From Streptomyces venezuelae (GTDB lineage: Bacteria > Actinomycetota > Actinomycetes > Streptomycetales > Streptomycetaceae): 64,000 nucleotides of DNA. The notes under the pieces are model-generated. The model had not been told where the DNA came from, did not search any database, and saw nothing but the letters and a program-made list of their open reading frames with translations. The translations under genes were made by a program, and so were the position numbers. How positions within the stretch are numbered: the first letter of the stretch is position 1; every line of letters begins with the position of its first letter. Of the stretch, positions 16,246-24,519 are shown piece by piece. Location: assembly GCF_008642375.1 (NCBI RefSeq), contig NZ_CP029194.1, positions 744,001 to 808,000 of the forward strand, given 5' to 3'.

Positions 16246-17838
16246 TCACTTCACCGTCACGTCCACCGAGTGCCATCCCTGTGCCCCGTCGGGCATGGTG
16301 CCGGTGCGCTCTTCCGGCTGGGTGACGCCGGTGCCGTCGGTGGCCCGGACGGTGAGGGTGTGGCGGCCGGGGGTGGCCTCCCAGGGGTACGTCCACTGGC
16401 GCCAGGTGTCGGGGCTGTCCTCGGCGGCGAGCCGGGCGTCGCGCCAGGGGCCTTCGTCGATCCGTACCTCGACCCGGCGGATGCCCCGGTGCTGGGCCCA
16501 GGCGACCCCGGCGATCATGACGGTGCCGGCGGCGGGGCGGGCGAGGGGGCGCGGGGTGTCGATGCGGGACTGGGTCTTGACGGGTGCCTGGGCGGCCCAG
16601 CCGCGCGGGACCCAGTAGGCGTCGTAGGCGTCGAAGGTGGTGAGCTCGATCGAGGTGATCCATTTGCAGGCGGAGACGTATCCGTACAGGCCGGGGACGA
16701 GCATGCGGACGGGGAAGCCGTGGGTGAAGGGCAGGGGTTCGCCGTTCATCCCGAAGGCGAGGAGGGAGTCTCGGCCGTCCATGACGGCCTCGACGGGGGT
16801 GCCGATGGTCATGCCGTCGACGGAGCGGGCGACGAGCTGGTCGGCGGGACCGCCTTCGGACGGCGGCCGGACGCCGGCCTCGCGGAGCAGGTCGGCGAGG
16901 GAGACGCCGAGCCAGCGGGCGTTGCCGACGTACGGACCGCCGACCTCGTTGGAGACGCAGGCCAGGGTGATGTCCCGCTCCACGATCCGCCGGGTCATCA
17001 GCTGCCGCAGTGTGAGGGTGAGTTCCTCGCGTACGCCGCTGCCGTGGACGCGCAGCCGCCAGCGGTCGGCGTCGACCCGGGGCACGACGAGCGCCGTGTC
17101 GACCCGGTAGAAGTCGCGGTTGGGTGTGACGAAGGGGCTGATGCCGGGGACGCGGAGCTGGGCTCCGGAGGGTACGGGCGGGGCGGGGGACGCGGGCTCC
17201 GGCAGCCTCAGGGCCGCGCGGGATGCGGCGGCGTTCTCCTCGGCGGGGCTGCCGATCGCCCTGGCGACGGCGGCGGCGCCGGTCGCCGCGAGGCCGGCGG
17301 ACGCGGCCACGACCAGGAAGTTCCGGCGGTCGGCGCGGGCGCCCCCGATTCCCGTGCGGGCTCTCCGGGCGAAGAGGAGGCCGATCAGGCCGAAGAGCAG
17401 GATCGCGCCCGCCACGGCCCCCACGAGCGAGGGCACGGCGTCGAGGGCGGAGTCCGAGTCGGGGCGGGTGACGGCGGCCAGGGCCCCGAGGACGCCGAAG
17501 GCGCCGACCGCCGCCGAGCCGAGCAGGCGGTGGCGCAGGGCGAGGAGCCCGATCCCGATGGCGAGGATCCCGAGGATGACCAGGATGCCGAGCTGGAGGA
17601 CGGCCTTGTCGGCCTCGCCGAACTCGCGGATCGCCCACTCCTTGACGGCCGCCGGGGTGTGGTCGACGACGGCGCCGCCGACGGCGGGGACGGGGCTCGC
17701 CTCGGGCCGTACCCAGTGGGCGACGATGTCCGCGACGGCCAGCGAGACGTATCCGGCGAGCAGGCCGCCGACGGCGGCCAGGAGCCGGTCCGTGCGGGTC
17801 GGCTCACGTGGTGACTCGGAGAGGGTCATGTTCCCCAT
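16246..17838 (-). CDS. Membrane-anchored molybdopterin oxidoreductase (five-TM, internal Tat motif)
   Basis: A 530-residue protein. Four hydrophobic helices (about residues 18-42, 78-101, 104-123, 136-156) are followed by a twin-arginine signature DRRNFL (R171-R172) and a fifth hydrophobic stretch (175-195). The sulfite-oxidase Moco domain follows outside the membrane, with the molybdenum ligand C294 in TLACVSNEVGG, then the dimerisation domain. This layout fits actinobacterial proteins inserted first by Sec and finished by Tat, as described for Streptomyces (SCO3746-type). The substrate is unknown. The ATG at 17829 is an alternative start. The Moco part is paralogous to 12717-13901. Confidence 0.88.
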   Translation of the reverse strand: MGNMTLSESPREPTRTDRLLAAVGGLLAGYVSLAVADIVAHWVRPEASPVPAVGGAVVDHTPAAVKEWAIREFGEADKAVLQLGILVILGILAIGIGLLALRHRLLGSAAVGAFGVLGALAAVTRPDSDSALDAVPSLVGAVAGAILLFGLIGLLFARRARTGIGGARADRRNFLVVAASAGLAATGAAAVARAIGSPAEENAAASRAALRLPEPASPAPPVPSGAQLRVPGISPFVTPNRDFYRVDTALVVPRVDADRWRLRVHGSGVREELTLTLRQLMTRRIVERDITLACVSNEVGGPYVGNARWLGVSLADLLREAGVRPPSEGGPADQLVARSVDGMTIGTPVEAVMDGRDSLLAFGMNGEPLPFTHGFPVRMLVPGLYGYVSACKWITSIELTTFDAYDAYWVPRGWAAQAPVKTQSRIDTPRPLARPAAGTVMIAGVAWAQHRGIRRVEVRIDEGPWRDARLAAEDSPDTWRQWTYPWEATPGRHTLTVRATDGTGVTQPEERTGTMPDGAQGWHSVDVTVK

Positions 17839-17950
17839 TCGGCATCGAAGGCGCTCCGGACGGGCCGATTCACCTGGAAGGAGGACGGCGGTGCGGTGCC
17901 GGCGCCACCCATGGACCGGCCGCGCAGGCCGGCTTCTATAGGCTGATCAT

Positions 17951-18445
17951 GTGGCCAGTACAGAGGATTCCGAGACCGGTGGAACCGCGCCCGGGGGCGC
18001 GCCGGGTGACGCGCAGAGTTTCGCCCGGGCGCTGCGGCGCACGAACGGCGAGATCAACCGGCTGGTGCACGGTTTCGCGGCCGCGCAGGGACTGCATCCC
18101 ACGGACGTGCAGGCGCTCTCGGTCGTCCTGGACAGCCCTGAGCCGCTGACACCGGGCCGTCTGAGGGAGCACCTGGGGTTGACCTCGGGAGCGGTCACGG
18201 CCTGTCTCGACCGGCTCGAACGGGCCGGGCACATCCGGCGCTCCCGGGAGAGCGCCGATCGCAGGGTCGTCCACGTGCACTACGTGGACGGTGCGAAGGC
18301 CGCCGCACGCAGCTACTTCATGCCGCTGGCGCAGGCGGCGGAGCGGGCCCGGCTGCGGTTCGACGCCGAGGAGCTCGCCGCGGCCGTGCGTTTCCTGGAA
18401 GCGCTCAACGAGGAACTCGGCGACCTGCGCGTCCCACGCCGCTGA
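17951..18445 (+). CDS. MarR-family transcriptional regulator
   Basis: A 164-residue MarR protein. The winged helix covers about residues 50-110, with LTPGRLREHLGLTSGAVTACLDRLERAGHIRRSR and the wing RESADRRVVHVH. The start is the GTG at 17951; there is little leader, since TATAGG lies only a few bases upstream, so a leaderless or very short-leader transcript is possible. The next gene on the same strand is an MMPL exporter, and a palindrome of MarR type lies in the 135-bp gap, so the regulator probably represses that exporter. Confidence 0.88.
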   Translation: MASTEDSETGGTAPGGAPGDAQSFARALRRTNGEINRLVHGFAAAQGLHPTDVQALSVVLDSPEPLTPGRLREHLGLTSGAVTACLDRLERAGHIRRSRESADRRVVHVHYVDGAKAAARSYFMPLAQAAERARLRFDAEELAAAVRFLEALNEELGDLRVPRR

Positions 18446-18510
18446 CCGGGCCGTCGCGCAGCCTCTCGCCACCCCGTGCCCCTTCGTGCGGTTCCCCATG
18501 ATTCAATCTC

Positions 18511-18525
18511 TCTCAATCATTGAGA
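18511..18525. promoter_or_regulatory. MarR-type operator before the MMPL gene
   Basis: TCTCAATCATTGAGA has 6-bp arms around TCA and lies 56 bp before the MMPL start. A second TTGAGA half-site follows at 18536-18541, 16 bp further on. The AT-rich TCTCAA...TTGAGA pattern is typical of MarR-family operators, and the MarR gene is directly upstream, so this is a strong candidate for the target site. Confidence 0.65.
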
Positions 18526-18580
18526 TTCTTTCTCCTTGAGATACTGGTTCCGTACCGAGAGACCCCTCCCTGGAGTCCGC

Positions 18581-20713
18581 ATGACCCGCCCCATGCGATG
18601 GGCCGCCCGTCTGCTGCCCCTCGTCCTGCTCGTCCTCTGGCTCGCCGTCGGCGGCGGCCTCGGCCCCTACGCGGGGAAGCTCGGCGAGGTGGCCACCAAC
18701 GACCAGGCCGCCTTCCTCCCGCGCAGCGCCGAATCCACCCGGGTGATCGAGGCCCAGCGGGCCTTCCGCCAGGAGGAGACGCTCCCCGCGCTGGTCGTCT
18801 GGACCGCGCCCGCCGGCGGGCAGCTCGGTCCGGAGGCGCAGACCGCCGCCACCGGCGCGCTGGCCACGCTCACCGGTCGGCCCGGGATCGTCGGCTCCCC
18901 GTCCCCGGCCCTGCCCTCCGAGGACGGCGAGGCGCTGCGCGGAGTCGTCCAGCTCCGTCCCGACCTCGGCGAGGAGCTGGCGCCCACGCTCGAAGCGATC
19001 GACGAGGCCGCCTCCGCGGTACCCGGGACCACCGTGCAATTGGCCGGTCCCGCCGCCACCCAGGCCGACCTGTCGGACGCCTTCGCCGGCATCGACGGGC
19101 TGCTGCTCGCGGTCGCCCTGGTGACGGTGCTGCTCATCCTGCTGCTCGTGTACCGCAGCGTGCTGCTGCCCCTGGTCATCATCGTCGGCGCGGTGCTCTC
19201 CCTCGCCCTGGCCTGCGCCGTCGTCTACGTCCTCGCCGACCACGGCATCGTCCGGGTCGACGGTCAGGTCCAGGGCATCCTGTCCATCCTGGTGATCGGC
19301 GCCGCCACCGACTACGCCCTCCTCCTCGCCGCCCGCTACCGCGAGGAGCTCGCCCGCCACGAGGACGACCGCTTCCCCGCCATGCGTGCGGCGCTGCGCC
19401 GGTCTGCCGGGCCGATCACGGCCAGCGCGGCCACCGTGGCGCTCGGCCTGCTCGCGCTGCTGTTCAGCGATCTGACGAACAACCGGGCCCTCGGACCCGT
19501 CGGCGCCATCGGCATCGTCTGCGCGGTCCTGAGCACCCTGACCTTCCTGCCCGCCGTCCTGGTCCTGCTCGGCCGCGCCGCGTACTGGCCGGCCAAGCCC
19601 CGCCCGGCCGACGCCGAGGGCGGCGGCACCGGCATCTGGCGGCGGGTCGCCGCCCTGGTGGACCGGGCCCCGCGCAAGGTCTGGGCGGCGACGCTCGCCG
19701 GACTGCTCGCCTGCGCCGCCTTCGCCCCGGTCCTGGAGTCCAAGGGGGTTCCGCTCGACGAGATCTTCGTGAACGACGCCCCTTCCGTGGCCGCGCAGGA
19801 GACGCTCGGCCGGCACTTCCCGGGCGGGGCGGGCAACCCGGCGATCGTGATCGCCGGGGCCGGCTCGCTCGCCGAGGTGACGGCGGCTGCCGAGAACGTC
19901 GAGGGAGTGGACTCGGCCGACGCCGTGACCGCCTCGGGCCGGCCCGGCGCCGGTGCGCCGCTGGTCGTCGACGGACGGGTCCGGATCGACGTGACCCTGT
20001 CCGACGCGGCGGACAGCGAGGCCGCCGCGGCGACCGTCGCCCGGCTCCGCTCGGCCGTGCACGCCGTGCCGCAGGCCGACGCCCTGGTCGGCGGCTACAC
20101 GGCACAGCGCTACGACACCCGACGGACCGCCGAACGCGACCGGACGCTGATCGTTCCGGTGGTGCTCGCCGTCATCCTGACCATCCTCGTCGGCCTCCTC
20201 CGCTCCCTGCTGATGCCGCTGCTGCTCGTCGCCACGGTCGCCCTGAACTTCCTCGCGACGCTCGGGGTCTCGGCCCTGGTCTTCCGGTACGTCTTCGGAT
20301 TCACCGGTACGGACTCCTCGGTGCCGCTCTACGGGTTCGTGTTCCTGGTCGCGCTCGGCGTGGACTACAACATCTTCCTGATGTCCCGGGTCCGTGAGGA
20401 GTCGCTGCGGCACGGGGTCCGGGAGGGCGTCCTGCGCGGTCTGACCGCCACCGGCGGGGTCATCACCTCCGCCGGTGTCGTCCTGGCCGCCACCTTCGCG
20501 GCCCTGGGCGTCATCCCGCTCGCCTTCCTGGCGCAGATCGCCTTCATCGTCGCGTTCGGCGTGCTCCTGGACACCCTCGTCGTCCGCTCGCTGCTCGTGC
20601 CGGCCCTCGTCCGGGACCTCGGCCCCGTCGCGTGGTGGCCGGGCGAGCTCAGCCGGCGCGCGACGGGTCCGGAGAACACCGGTACGGCTCGGGAGGGTGC
20701 CGGGCCTACTTAG
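18581..20713 (+). CDS. MMPL-family transporter (RND superfamily)
   Basis: A 710-residue membrane exporter with the twofold MMPL plan: a hydrophobic helix, a periplasmic loop, then five helices, repeated. Family signatures are ILVIGAATDYALLLAARYREEL (about residues 235-260) and VALGVDYNIFLMSRVREE near the second repeat, each carrying the proton-relay Asp. Such proteins export lipids, siderophores or toxic compounds. It is probably under the control of the MarR protein immediately upstream. The ATG at 18581 follows TGGAG; an in-frame ATG at 18536 lies on top of the operator region and is less likely. Its end overlaps the convergent fasciclin gene by 8 bp. Confidence 0.9.
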   Translation: MTRPMRWAARLLPLVLLVLWLAVGGGLGPYAGKLGEVATNDQAAFLPRSAESTRVIEAQRAFRQEETLPALVVWTAPAGGQLGPEAQTAATGALATLTGRPGIVGSPSPALPSEDGEALRGVVQLRPDLGEELAPTLEAIDEAASAVPGTTVQLAGPAATQADLSDAFAGIDGLLLAVALVTVLLILLLVYRSVLLPLVIIVGAVLSLALACAVVYVLADHGIVRVDGQVQGILSILVIGAATDYALLLAARYREELARHEDDRFPAMRAALRRSAGPITASAATVALGLLALLFSDLTNNRALGPVGAIGIVCAVLSTLTFLPAVLVLLGRAAYWPAKPRPADAEGGGTGIWRRVAALVDRAPRKVWAATLAGLLACAAFAPVLESKGVPLDEIFVNDAPSVAAQETLGRHFPGGAGNPAIVIAGAGSLAEVTAAAENVEGVDSADAVTASGRPGAGAPLVVDGRVRIDVTLSDAADSEAAAATVARLRSAVHAVPQADALVGGYTAQRYDTRRTAERDRTLIVPVVLAVILTILVGLLRSLLMPLLLVATVALNFLATLGVSALVFRYVFGFTGTDSSVPLYGFVFLVALGVDYNIFLMSRVREESLRHGVREGVLRGLTATGGVITSAGVVLAATFAALGVIPLAFLAQIAFIVAFGVLLDTLVVRSLLVPALVRDLGPVAWWPGELSRRATGPENTGTAREGAGPT

Positions 20714-21335
20714 GCATCAGCACGGTGTCGACGACGTAGACCGTGCCGTTGGCGGTGGGGACGTTGCCGCAGACCACCTTCGCGGAGTCGTCGACCGTGA
20801 AGGACTCGCCGGAGCCCTCGGTGGTCAGCGTGCCCGTCTGGAGGGTCTCGAAGGAGCCGTTCTCGAGCTGCTGCGGGGTCAGCTTCCGGCCCACGACGTG
20901 ATACGTGAGGATGTCCTTCAGCATCGCCTTGTCGGCGAGGACCTTGTCCAGGTCGGCCTTCGGGATCTTGGCGAATGCGGCGTCGGTCGGCGCGAACACC
21001 GTGATGTCCTTCGCGTTGTTCAGCGTGTCGACGAGACCCGCCTGCTTGACGGCCGCGACCAGCGTGGACAGTTCGGGGTTGTTCGACGCGGCGGTCGCCA
21101 CCGGTTCCTTCGCCATCCCGTCGAAGGAGCCGGCACCCTCCTCGGGCACCGAGGCGCACCCGGGGCCGAAGGGGTCGCCGGCCGTCGTGCCGACGGCGCC
21201 CGGCCCGGACGAGGCGGCTGCCGGAGCCGCCGCCCCGTCGCTCGCCGCACCGGCCGAACAGGCGGTCAGACCCAGCGGCAACAGCACGGCGGCGGTCACG
21301 GCGATGGCGGCACGGCGGCAGGTCTGGGTGTTCAT
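20706..21335 (-). CDS. Fasciclin (FAS1)-domain surface lipoprotein
   Basis: A 209-residue lipoprotein. The signal ends in LTAC with the lipid Cys at residue 26, followed by an Ala/Gly-rich linker and one FAS1 domain (about residues 75-208). FAS1 hallmarks are ITVFAPTDAAFAKIP and LKDILTYHVVGRKL, with TVYVVDTVLMPK at the end. It resembles mycobacterial MPT70/MPT83, whose genes are controlled by SigK. Here sigK-rskA is divergent from it, and a SigK-like promoter lies 50-76 bp upstream of the ATG. It is probably an adhesion or cell-surface protein. The ATG at 21335 is preceded by CAGGAGTGAG. Confidence 0.92.
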   Translation of the reverse strand: MNTQTCRRAAIAVTAAVLLPLGLTACSAGAASDGAAAPAAASSGPGAVGTTAGDPFGPGCASVPEEGAGSFDGMAKEPVATAASNNPELSTLVAAVKQAGLVDTLNNAKDITVFAPTDAAFAKIPKADLDKVLADKAMLKDILTYHVVGRKLTPQQLENGSFETLQTGTLTTEGSGESFTVDDSAKVVCGNVPTANGTVYVVDTVLMPK

Positions 21336-21384
21336 GCTCACTCCTGAGGCTCCGGGGTCCACCGGTCGGTGACCCACACAGGCC

Positions 21385-21411
21385 ATTCGGCGCGCGGCCG
21401 CATCCGGATGC
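21385..21411 (-). promoter_or_regulatory. SigK-like promoter for the fasciclin gene
   Basis: On the minus strand, GCATCC (21406-21411) is separated by 15 bp from CCGAAT (21385-21390). This resembles the CCATCC/CCGAAT pattern I recall for mycobacterial SigK promoters. The same spacing and -10 box occur at 21492-21518 on the other strand, before sigK. Confidence 0.55.
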
Positions 21412-21491
21412 CTCCGTACACCCGAAGGAGTGATGAGGATCGACCGACCCGCCTCGGCGGCGGAGCCGCGCACGGATTTCCGCCACGCGGC

Positions 21492-21518
21492 CCGTCCGCC
21501 GGGCCGTCGGCTCCGAAT
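21492..21518 (+). promoter_or_regulatory. sigK: SigK-like promoter for sigK-rskA
   Basis: CCGTCC (21492-21497), 15 bp, then CCGAAT (21513-21518), 38 bp before the GTG of sigK. It mirrors the element before the fasciclin gene and would allow autoregulation of the sigma factor. Confidence 0.5.
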
Positions 21519-21556
21519 CCTTCACGTAGCCAAGTGATTCCTGGAGGAAACCGCCG

Positions 21557-22141
21557 GTGACAGAGAACGTGTGGATCGGCAGTGTCCGGCCGGCGGCTCC
21601 GGACCTTCCCGAGCTGATGGGGCGCGTGGCGCTCGGCGACCAGGAGGCTTTCACCGCCGTCTTCGAGGCCGTGTCCGGGCCGGTGCTGGGGCTCGTCCGT
21701 ACCGTGCTGCGCGACGCGGCGCAGTCGGAGGAGGTCGCCCAGGAGGTGCTGGTCGAGGTGTGGCGGTCCGCGGCCCGCTACCAGCCGGCGCGGGGGTCGG
21801 TGATGACGTGGGTCCTGACGCTCGCGCACCGCAGGGCCGTCGACCGGGTGCGCTCGGAGCAGGCGGCGTCGAACCGTGAGAAGCGGGTGGCGCTCCTGGA
21901 GCACACGGCCGCCTACGACGAGGTGGTCGAGCAGGTGGAGGGCAGGCTGGAGCGGGAGCAGGTCCGGCGCTGTCTGCGTGGTCTCACCGAGCTGCAGCGC
22001 CAGTCGGTGACCCTCGCGTACTACCGGGGCCTCACCTATCGCGAGGTCGCGGAACTGCTGGCCGTACCGCTGGGCACCGTCAAGGCGCGGATGCGTGACG
22101 GTCTCGTCCGGCTCCGGGACTGCCTGGGGGTGGGCGCGTGA
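21557..22141 (+). CDS. sigK: ECF sigma factor SigK
   Basis: A 194-residue extracytoplasmic-function sigma factor. Region 2 covers about residues 20-90 (FTAVFEAVSGPVLGLVRTVLRDAAQSEEVAQEVLVEVWR; YQPARGSVMTWVLTLAHRRAVDRVR) and region 4 about 135-190 (LTELQRQSVTLAYYRGLTYREVAELLAVPLGTVKARMRDGL). The sequence and its pairing with a membrane anti-sigma factor and a fasciclin gene match the SigK group of actinobacteria. The GTG start at 21557 has CTGGAGGAAACC upstream. The stop overlaps the rskA start (GTGA), coupling production of the sigma factor and its inhibitor. Confidence 0.92.
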   Translation: MTENVWIGSVRPAAPDLPELMGRVALGDQEAFTAVFEAVSGPVLGLVRTVLRDAAQSEEVAQEVLVEVWRSAARYQPARGSVMTWVLTLAHRRAVDRVRSEQAASNREKRVALLEHTAAYDEVVEQVEGRLEREQVRRCLRGLTELQRQSVTLAYYRGLTYREVAELLAVPLGTVKARMRDGLVRLRDCLGVGA

Positions 22142-22893
22142 ACGCCGTCGATCCGCACATGCTGACCGGCGCGTACGCGCTCGGCGCTCTGGACTCCGAG
22201 GAGCACGCGGCCGTCCGGCGCCACCTGGCGGAGTGCTCCTCGTGCGCCCAGGAGGTCCGGGAGTTCTCCGAGACCGTGGTCCGGCTCGCTCTCGCCGTCG
22301 CGGTGCCGCCGACCGCCACGCTGCGGGCCGGGGTGCTGGGGCGGATCGCGGCCGTCCGCCAGGATCCGCCGCCGACCACGAAGGCGGCGCGGCCCCGGCG
22401 CGGGCGGCGCGGCTTCCACCGTTGGTCGCACTGGGCGCTGGCGGCCTGCCTCGCCGCGCTCGTCGGGCTCGGTGGCGTCACGGCCTGGCAGCACGGACTG
22501 GCCGAGGACGCCCGGCAGGAGACGGCCCGCGCGCGCCAGGCGAACGACGCCGTCGCCGAGGTCCTGGCCGCTCCGGACGCCAGGGTCTCCACCACCCGGC
22601 TCGACGGGGGCGCCGTGGGTACGGTCGTCGTCTCGGCCGAGCTCGACCGGGCCGTGTTCGCGGCCTCCGGCATGGCGCCGCCACCGGCCGGCAAGGTCTA
22701 CCAGCTCTGGTACGACGACGGGGGCACCATGCGGTCCGCGGGGCTGATGGACCCGGGGGCCACCGCCGAGGCGACCCTCCTCGACGGCCCCGTGAACCGG
22801 GCGTCGGGGGTGGGAGTCACCGTCGAACCGGCCGGCGGTTCGCCGCGACCGACTTCCGCTCCGGTGGCGCTGCTCGGCTTCCCCCAGGCCTGA
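22138..22893 (+). CDS. rskA: Anti-sigma-K factor RskA
   Basis: A 251-residue anti-sigma factor. The N-terminal cytoplasmic domain has a zinc-binding H29-x3-C33-x2-C36 motif (HLAECSSCAQEV), one membrane helix at about residues 99-117 (WALAACLAALVGLGGVTAW), and an extracytoplasmic RskA C-terminal domain with VYQLWYDDGGTMRSAG. It holds SigK inactive at the membrane until released, by regulated proteolysis in the mycobacterial model. It is translationally coupled to sigK (GTGA at 22138). A hairpin just after its stop separates it from the convergent amino-acid transporter. Confidence 0.92.
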   Translation: MNAVDPHMLTGAYALGALDSEEHAAVRRHLAECSSCAQEVREFSETVVRLALAVAVPPTATLRAGVLGRIAAVRQDPPPTTKAARPRRGRRGFHRWSHWALAACLAALVGLGGVTAWQHGLAEDARQETARARQANDAVAEVLAAPDARVSTTRLDGGAVGTVVVSAELDRAVFAASGMAPPPAGKVYQLWYDDGGTMRSAGLMDPGATAEATLLDGPVNRASGVGVTVEPAGGSPRPTSAPVALLGFPQA

Positions 22894-22896
22894 ACG

Positions 22897-22917
22897 GACC
22901 GGGTCACGGGCCCGGTC
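22897..22917. terminator. Hairpin terminator between rskA and the glutamate-type transporter
   Basis: GACCGGG (22897-22903) pairs with CCCGGTC (22911-22917) around a 7-nt loop. It lies between two convergent genes, so it can serve both. There is no T tract on either side. Confidence 0.55.
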
Positions 22918-22935
22918 TGATCGGTGAGACACCCC

Positions 22936-23847
22936 CTAGGCCTTGTCGGTCGGACCCATGTGTTCGCCCGGGGTGGCCAGTTCCTCGACCGCCTCGACGC
23001 CGACGACCGCGCCCGTGGACTTCTTGCCGCGCCGCAGCCGGCCTTCGAGCCAGGAGGCGAAGGTGGTGAGCGCGAAGTTGAGGGCGACGAAGATGACGGC
23101 GACGACGGTGAAGCAGGCGATCGTGTTGGCACCGTAGTTCGCGCTCATCGGGCGTACGGAGGCGAGGAGTTCGGAGAAGCCGAGCATCGCGCCGCCGAGC
23201 GCGGTGTCCTTGACGATGACGACGAGCTGGCTGACCAGGGCGGGCAGCATGGCGGTGACCGACTGCGGGAGCAGCACGTAGGCCATGGTCTGGCCCTTGC
23301 GCATGCCGATGGCCTTCGCCGCGTCGGTCTGGCCGCTGGGCAGGGAGAGGATGCCGGCGCGGACGACCTCGGCGAGCACCGAGGCGTTGTAGAGGACGAG
23401 GCCGGTGACGACGGCGTACAGCGGGCGGACGTCCGGGCTGATGTCGGTGAACTCGGAGTAGGCGGCGTCGGCGAAGAGCATGAGGATCAGGACGGGGATG
23501 GCCCGGAAGAACTCGACGACGGTACCGGCCGCGCCGCGCACCCAGCGGTGCTCGGAGAGGCGGGAGATGCCGAGGAAGGCGCCGAGGGGCAGGGCGAGCA
23601 CCATGGCGAGCGCGGCGGCGATGACGGTGTTCTTCAGGGCGGGCAGGATGTACGTCTCCCAGACGCGGGCGTCGGTGAAGAAGGGCGCCCACTTGTCCCA
23701 TTCGAGCTGGTTCTTCTCGGCGAGGCTCGCGACCACCCACCACACCACGGCGGCGAGCGCGATCAGGAACAGCAGCGTCCAGAGGAGGTTGCGCCGCCGG
23801 GCGCGCGGCCCGGGAACGTCGTAGAGGACCGTGGGCTTGCTCTTCAC
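22936..23847 (-). CDS. gluD: Amino-acid ABC transporter permease (GluD-like)
   Basis: A 303-residue polar-amino-acid permease with about five helices. The EAA loop is AAKAIGMRKGQTMAYVLLPQSVTAMLPALVSQ, and EFFRAIPVLILMLF is typical of GluD-type subunits. The N-terminus is cytoplasmic and arginine-rich (GPRARRRNLLW). The ATG at 23847 overlaps the stop of the partner permease (ATGA). The four genes binding protein, permease, permease and ATPase on this strand match the gluABCD system of actinobacteria, which imports glutamate. The specificity here is inferred from sequence resemblance and gene order. Confidence 0.9.
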   Translation of the reverse strand: MKSKPTVLYDVPGPRARRRNLLWTLLFLIALAAVVWWVVASLAEKNQLEWDKWAPFFTDARVWETYILPALKNTVIAAALAMVLALPLGAFLGISRLSEHRWVRGAAGTVVEFFRAIPVLILMLFADAAYSEFTDISPDVRPLYAVVTGLVLYNASVLAEVVRAGILSLPSGQTDAAKAIGMRKGQTMAYVLLPQSVTAMLPALVSQLVVIVKDTALGGAMLGFSELLASVRPMSANYGANTIACFTVVAVIFVALNFALTTFASWLEGRLRRGKKSTGAVVGVEAVEELATPGEHMGPTDKA

Positions 23848-24509
23848 CGTTTCACCGCCACCTTCTTGGCCACCCAGCCGAGCAACAGCCCGGTGGGCAG
23901 GGTGAGACAGAGGAAGCCGAGAGCGAAGATCGCGGAGATGAGGATGAGTTGGGCTTCGTTCTCGATCATCTCGCGCATCAGCAGGGCCGCTTCGGCGACC
24001 CCGATCGCGGCGGCCACGGTGGTGTTCTTGGTGAGGGCGATGAGGACGCTGGCGAGCGGGCCGACGACGGAGCGGAAGGCCTGCGGAAGCACGATGATGC
24101 GCAGCACCTGCGGGAAACTGAGCCCGATGGCCCGGGCCGCCTCGACCTGTCCGAGGGGGACGGTGTTGATGCCGGAGCGGACCGCCTCGCAGACGAAGGC
24201 GCTCGTGTAGGCGGTCAGGCCGAGGACGGCCAGCCGGAAGTTGATCGTGGTGAACCTGTCGGCGCCCAGGCTCACGCCGAGGGTCTGGAAGAGGCCGAGC
24301 GAGGTGAAGACGATGATGACGGTGAGGGGGATGTTGCGCACCACGTTGACGTAGGCGGTGCCGAAGCCCCTCATCAGGGGGACCGGGCTGACGCGCATGG
24401 CGGCCAGCAGGGTCCCCCAGATCAGGGAGCCGATCGCGGAGTAGACGGTGAGCTGCACCGTCACCCAGAAGGCTCCGAGCAGGTCGTACCCCTGGAGGAA
24501 GTCGAACAC
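23844..24509 (-). CDS. gluC: Amino-acid ABC transporter permease (GluC-like)
   Basis: A 221-residue permease with the HisM/GlnP plan: VTVQLTVYSAIGSLIWGTLLAAMRVSPVP, then VNVVRNIPLTVIIVF and the EAA loop AARAIGLSFPQVLRIIVLPQAFRSVVGPLASV. It pairs with the GluD-like permease through an ATGA overlap to form the channel. It begins 10 bp after the binding-protein stop, so it belongs to the same operon. The short N-terminal MFDFLQGYDLLGAFWVTV is typical for this subunit. Confidence 0.9.
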   Translation of the reverse strand: MFDFLQGYDLLGAFWVTVQLTVYSAIGSLIWGTLLAAMRVSPVPLMRGFGTAYVNVVRNIPLTVIIVFTSLGLFQTLGVSLGADRFTTINFRLAVLGLTAYTSAFVCEAVRSGINTVPLGQVEAARAIGLSFPQVLRIIVLPQAFRSVVGPLASVLIALTKNTTVAAAIGVAEAALLMREMIENEAQLILISAIFALGFLCLTLPTGLLLGWVAKKVAVKR

Positions 24510-24519
24510 GACGGCCTGC

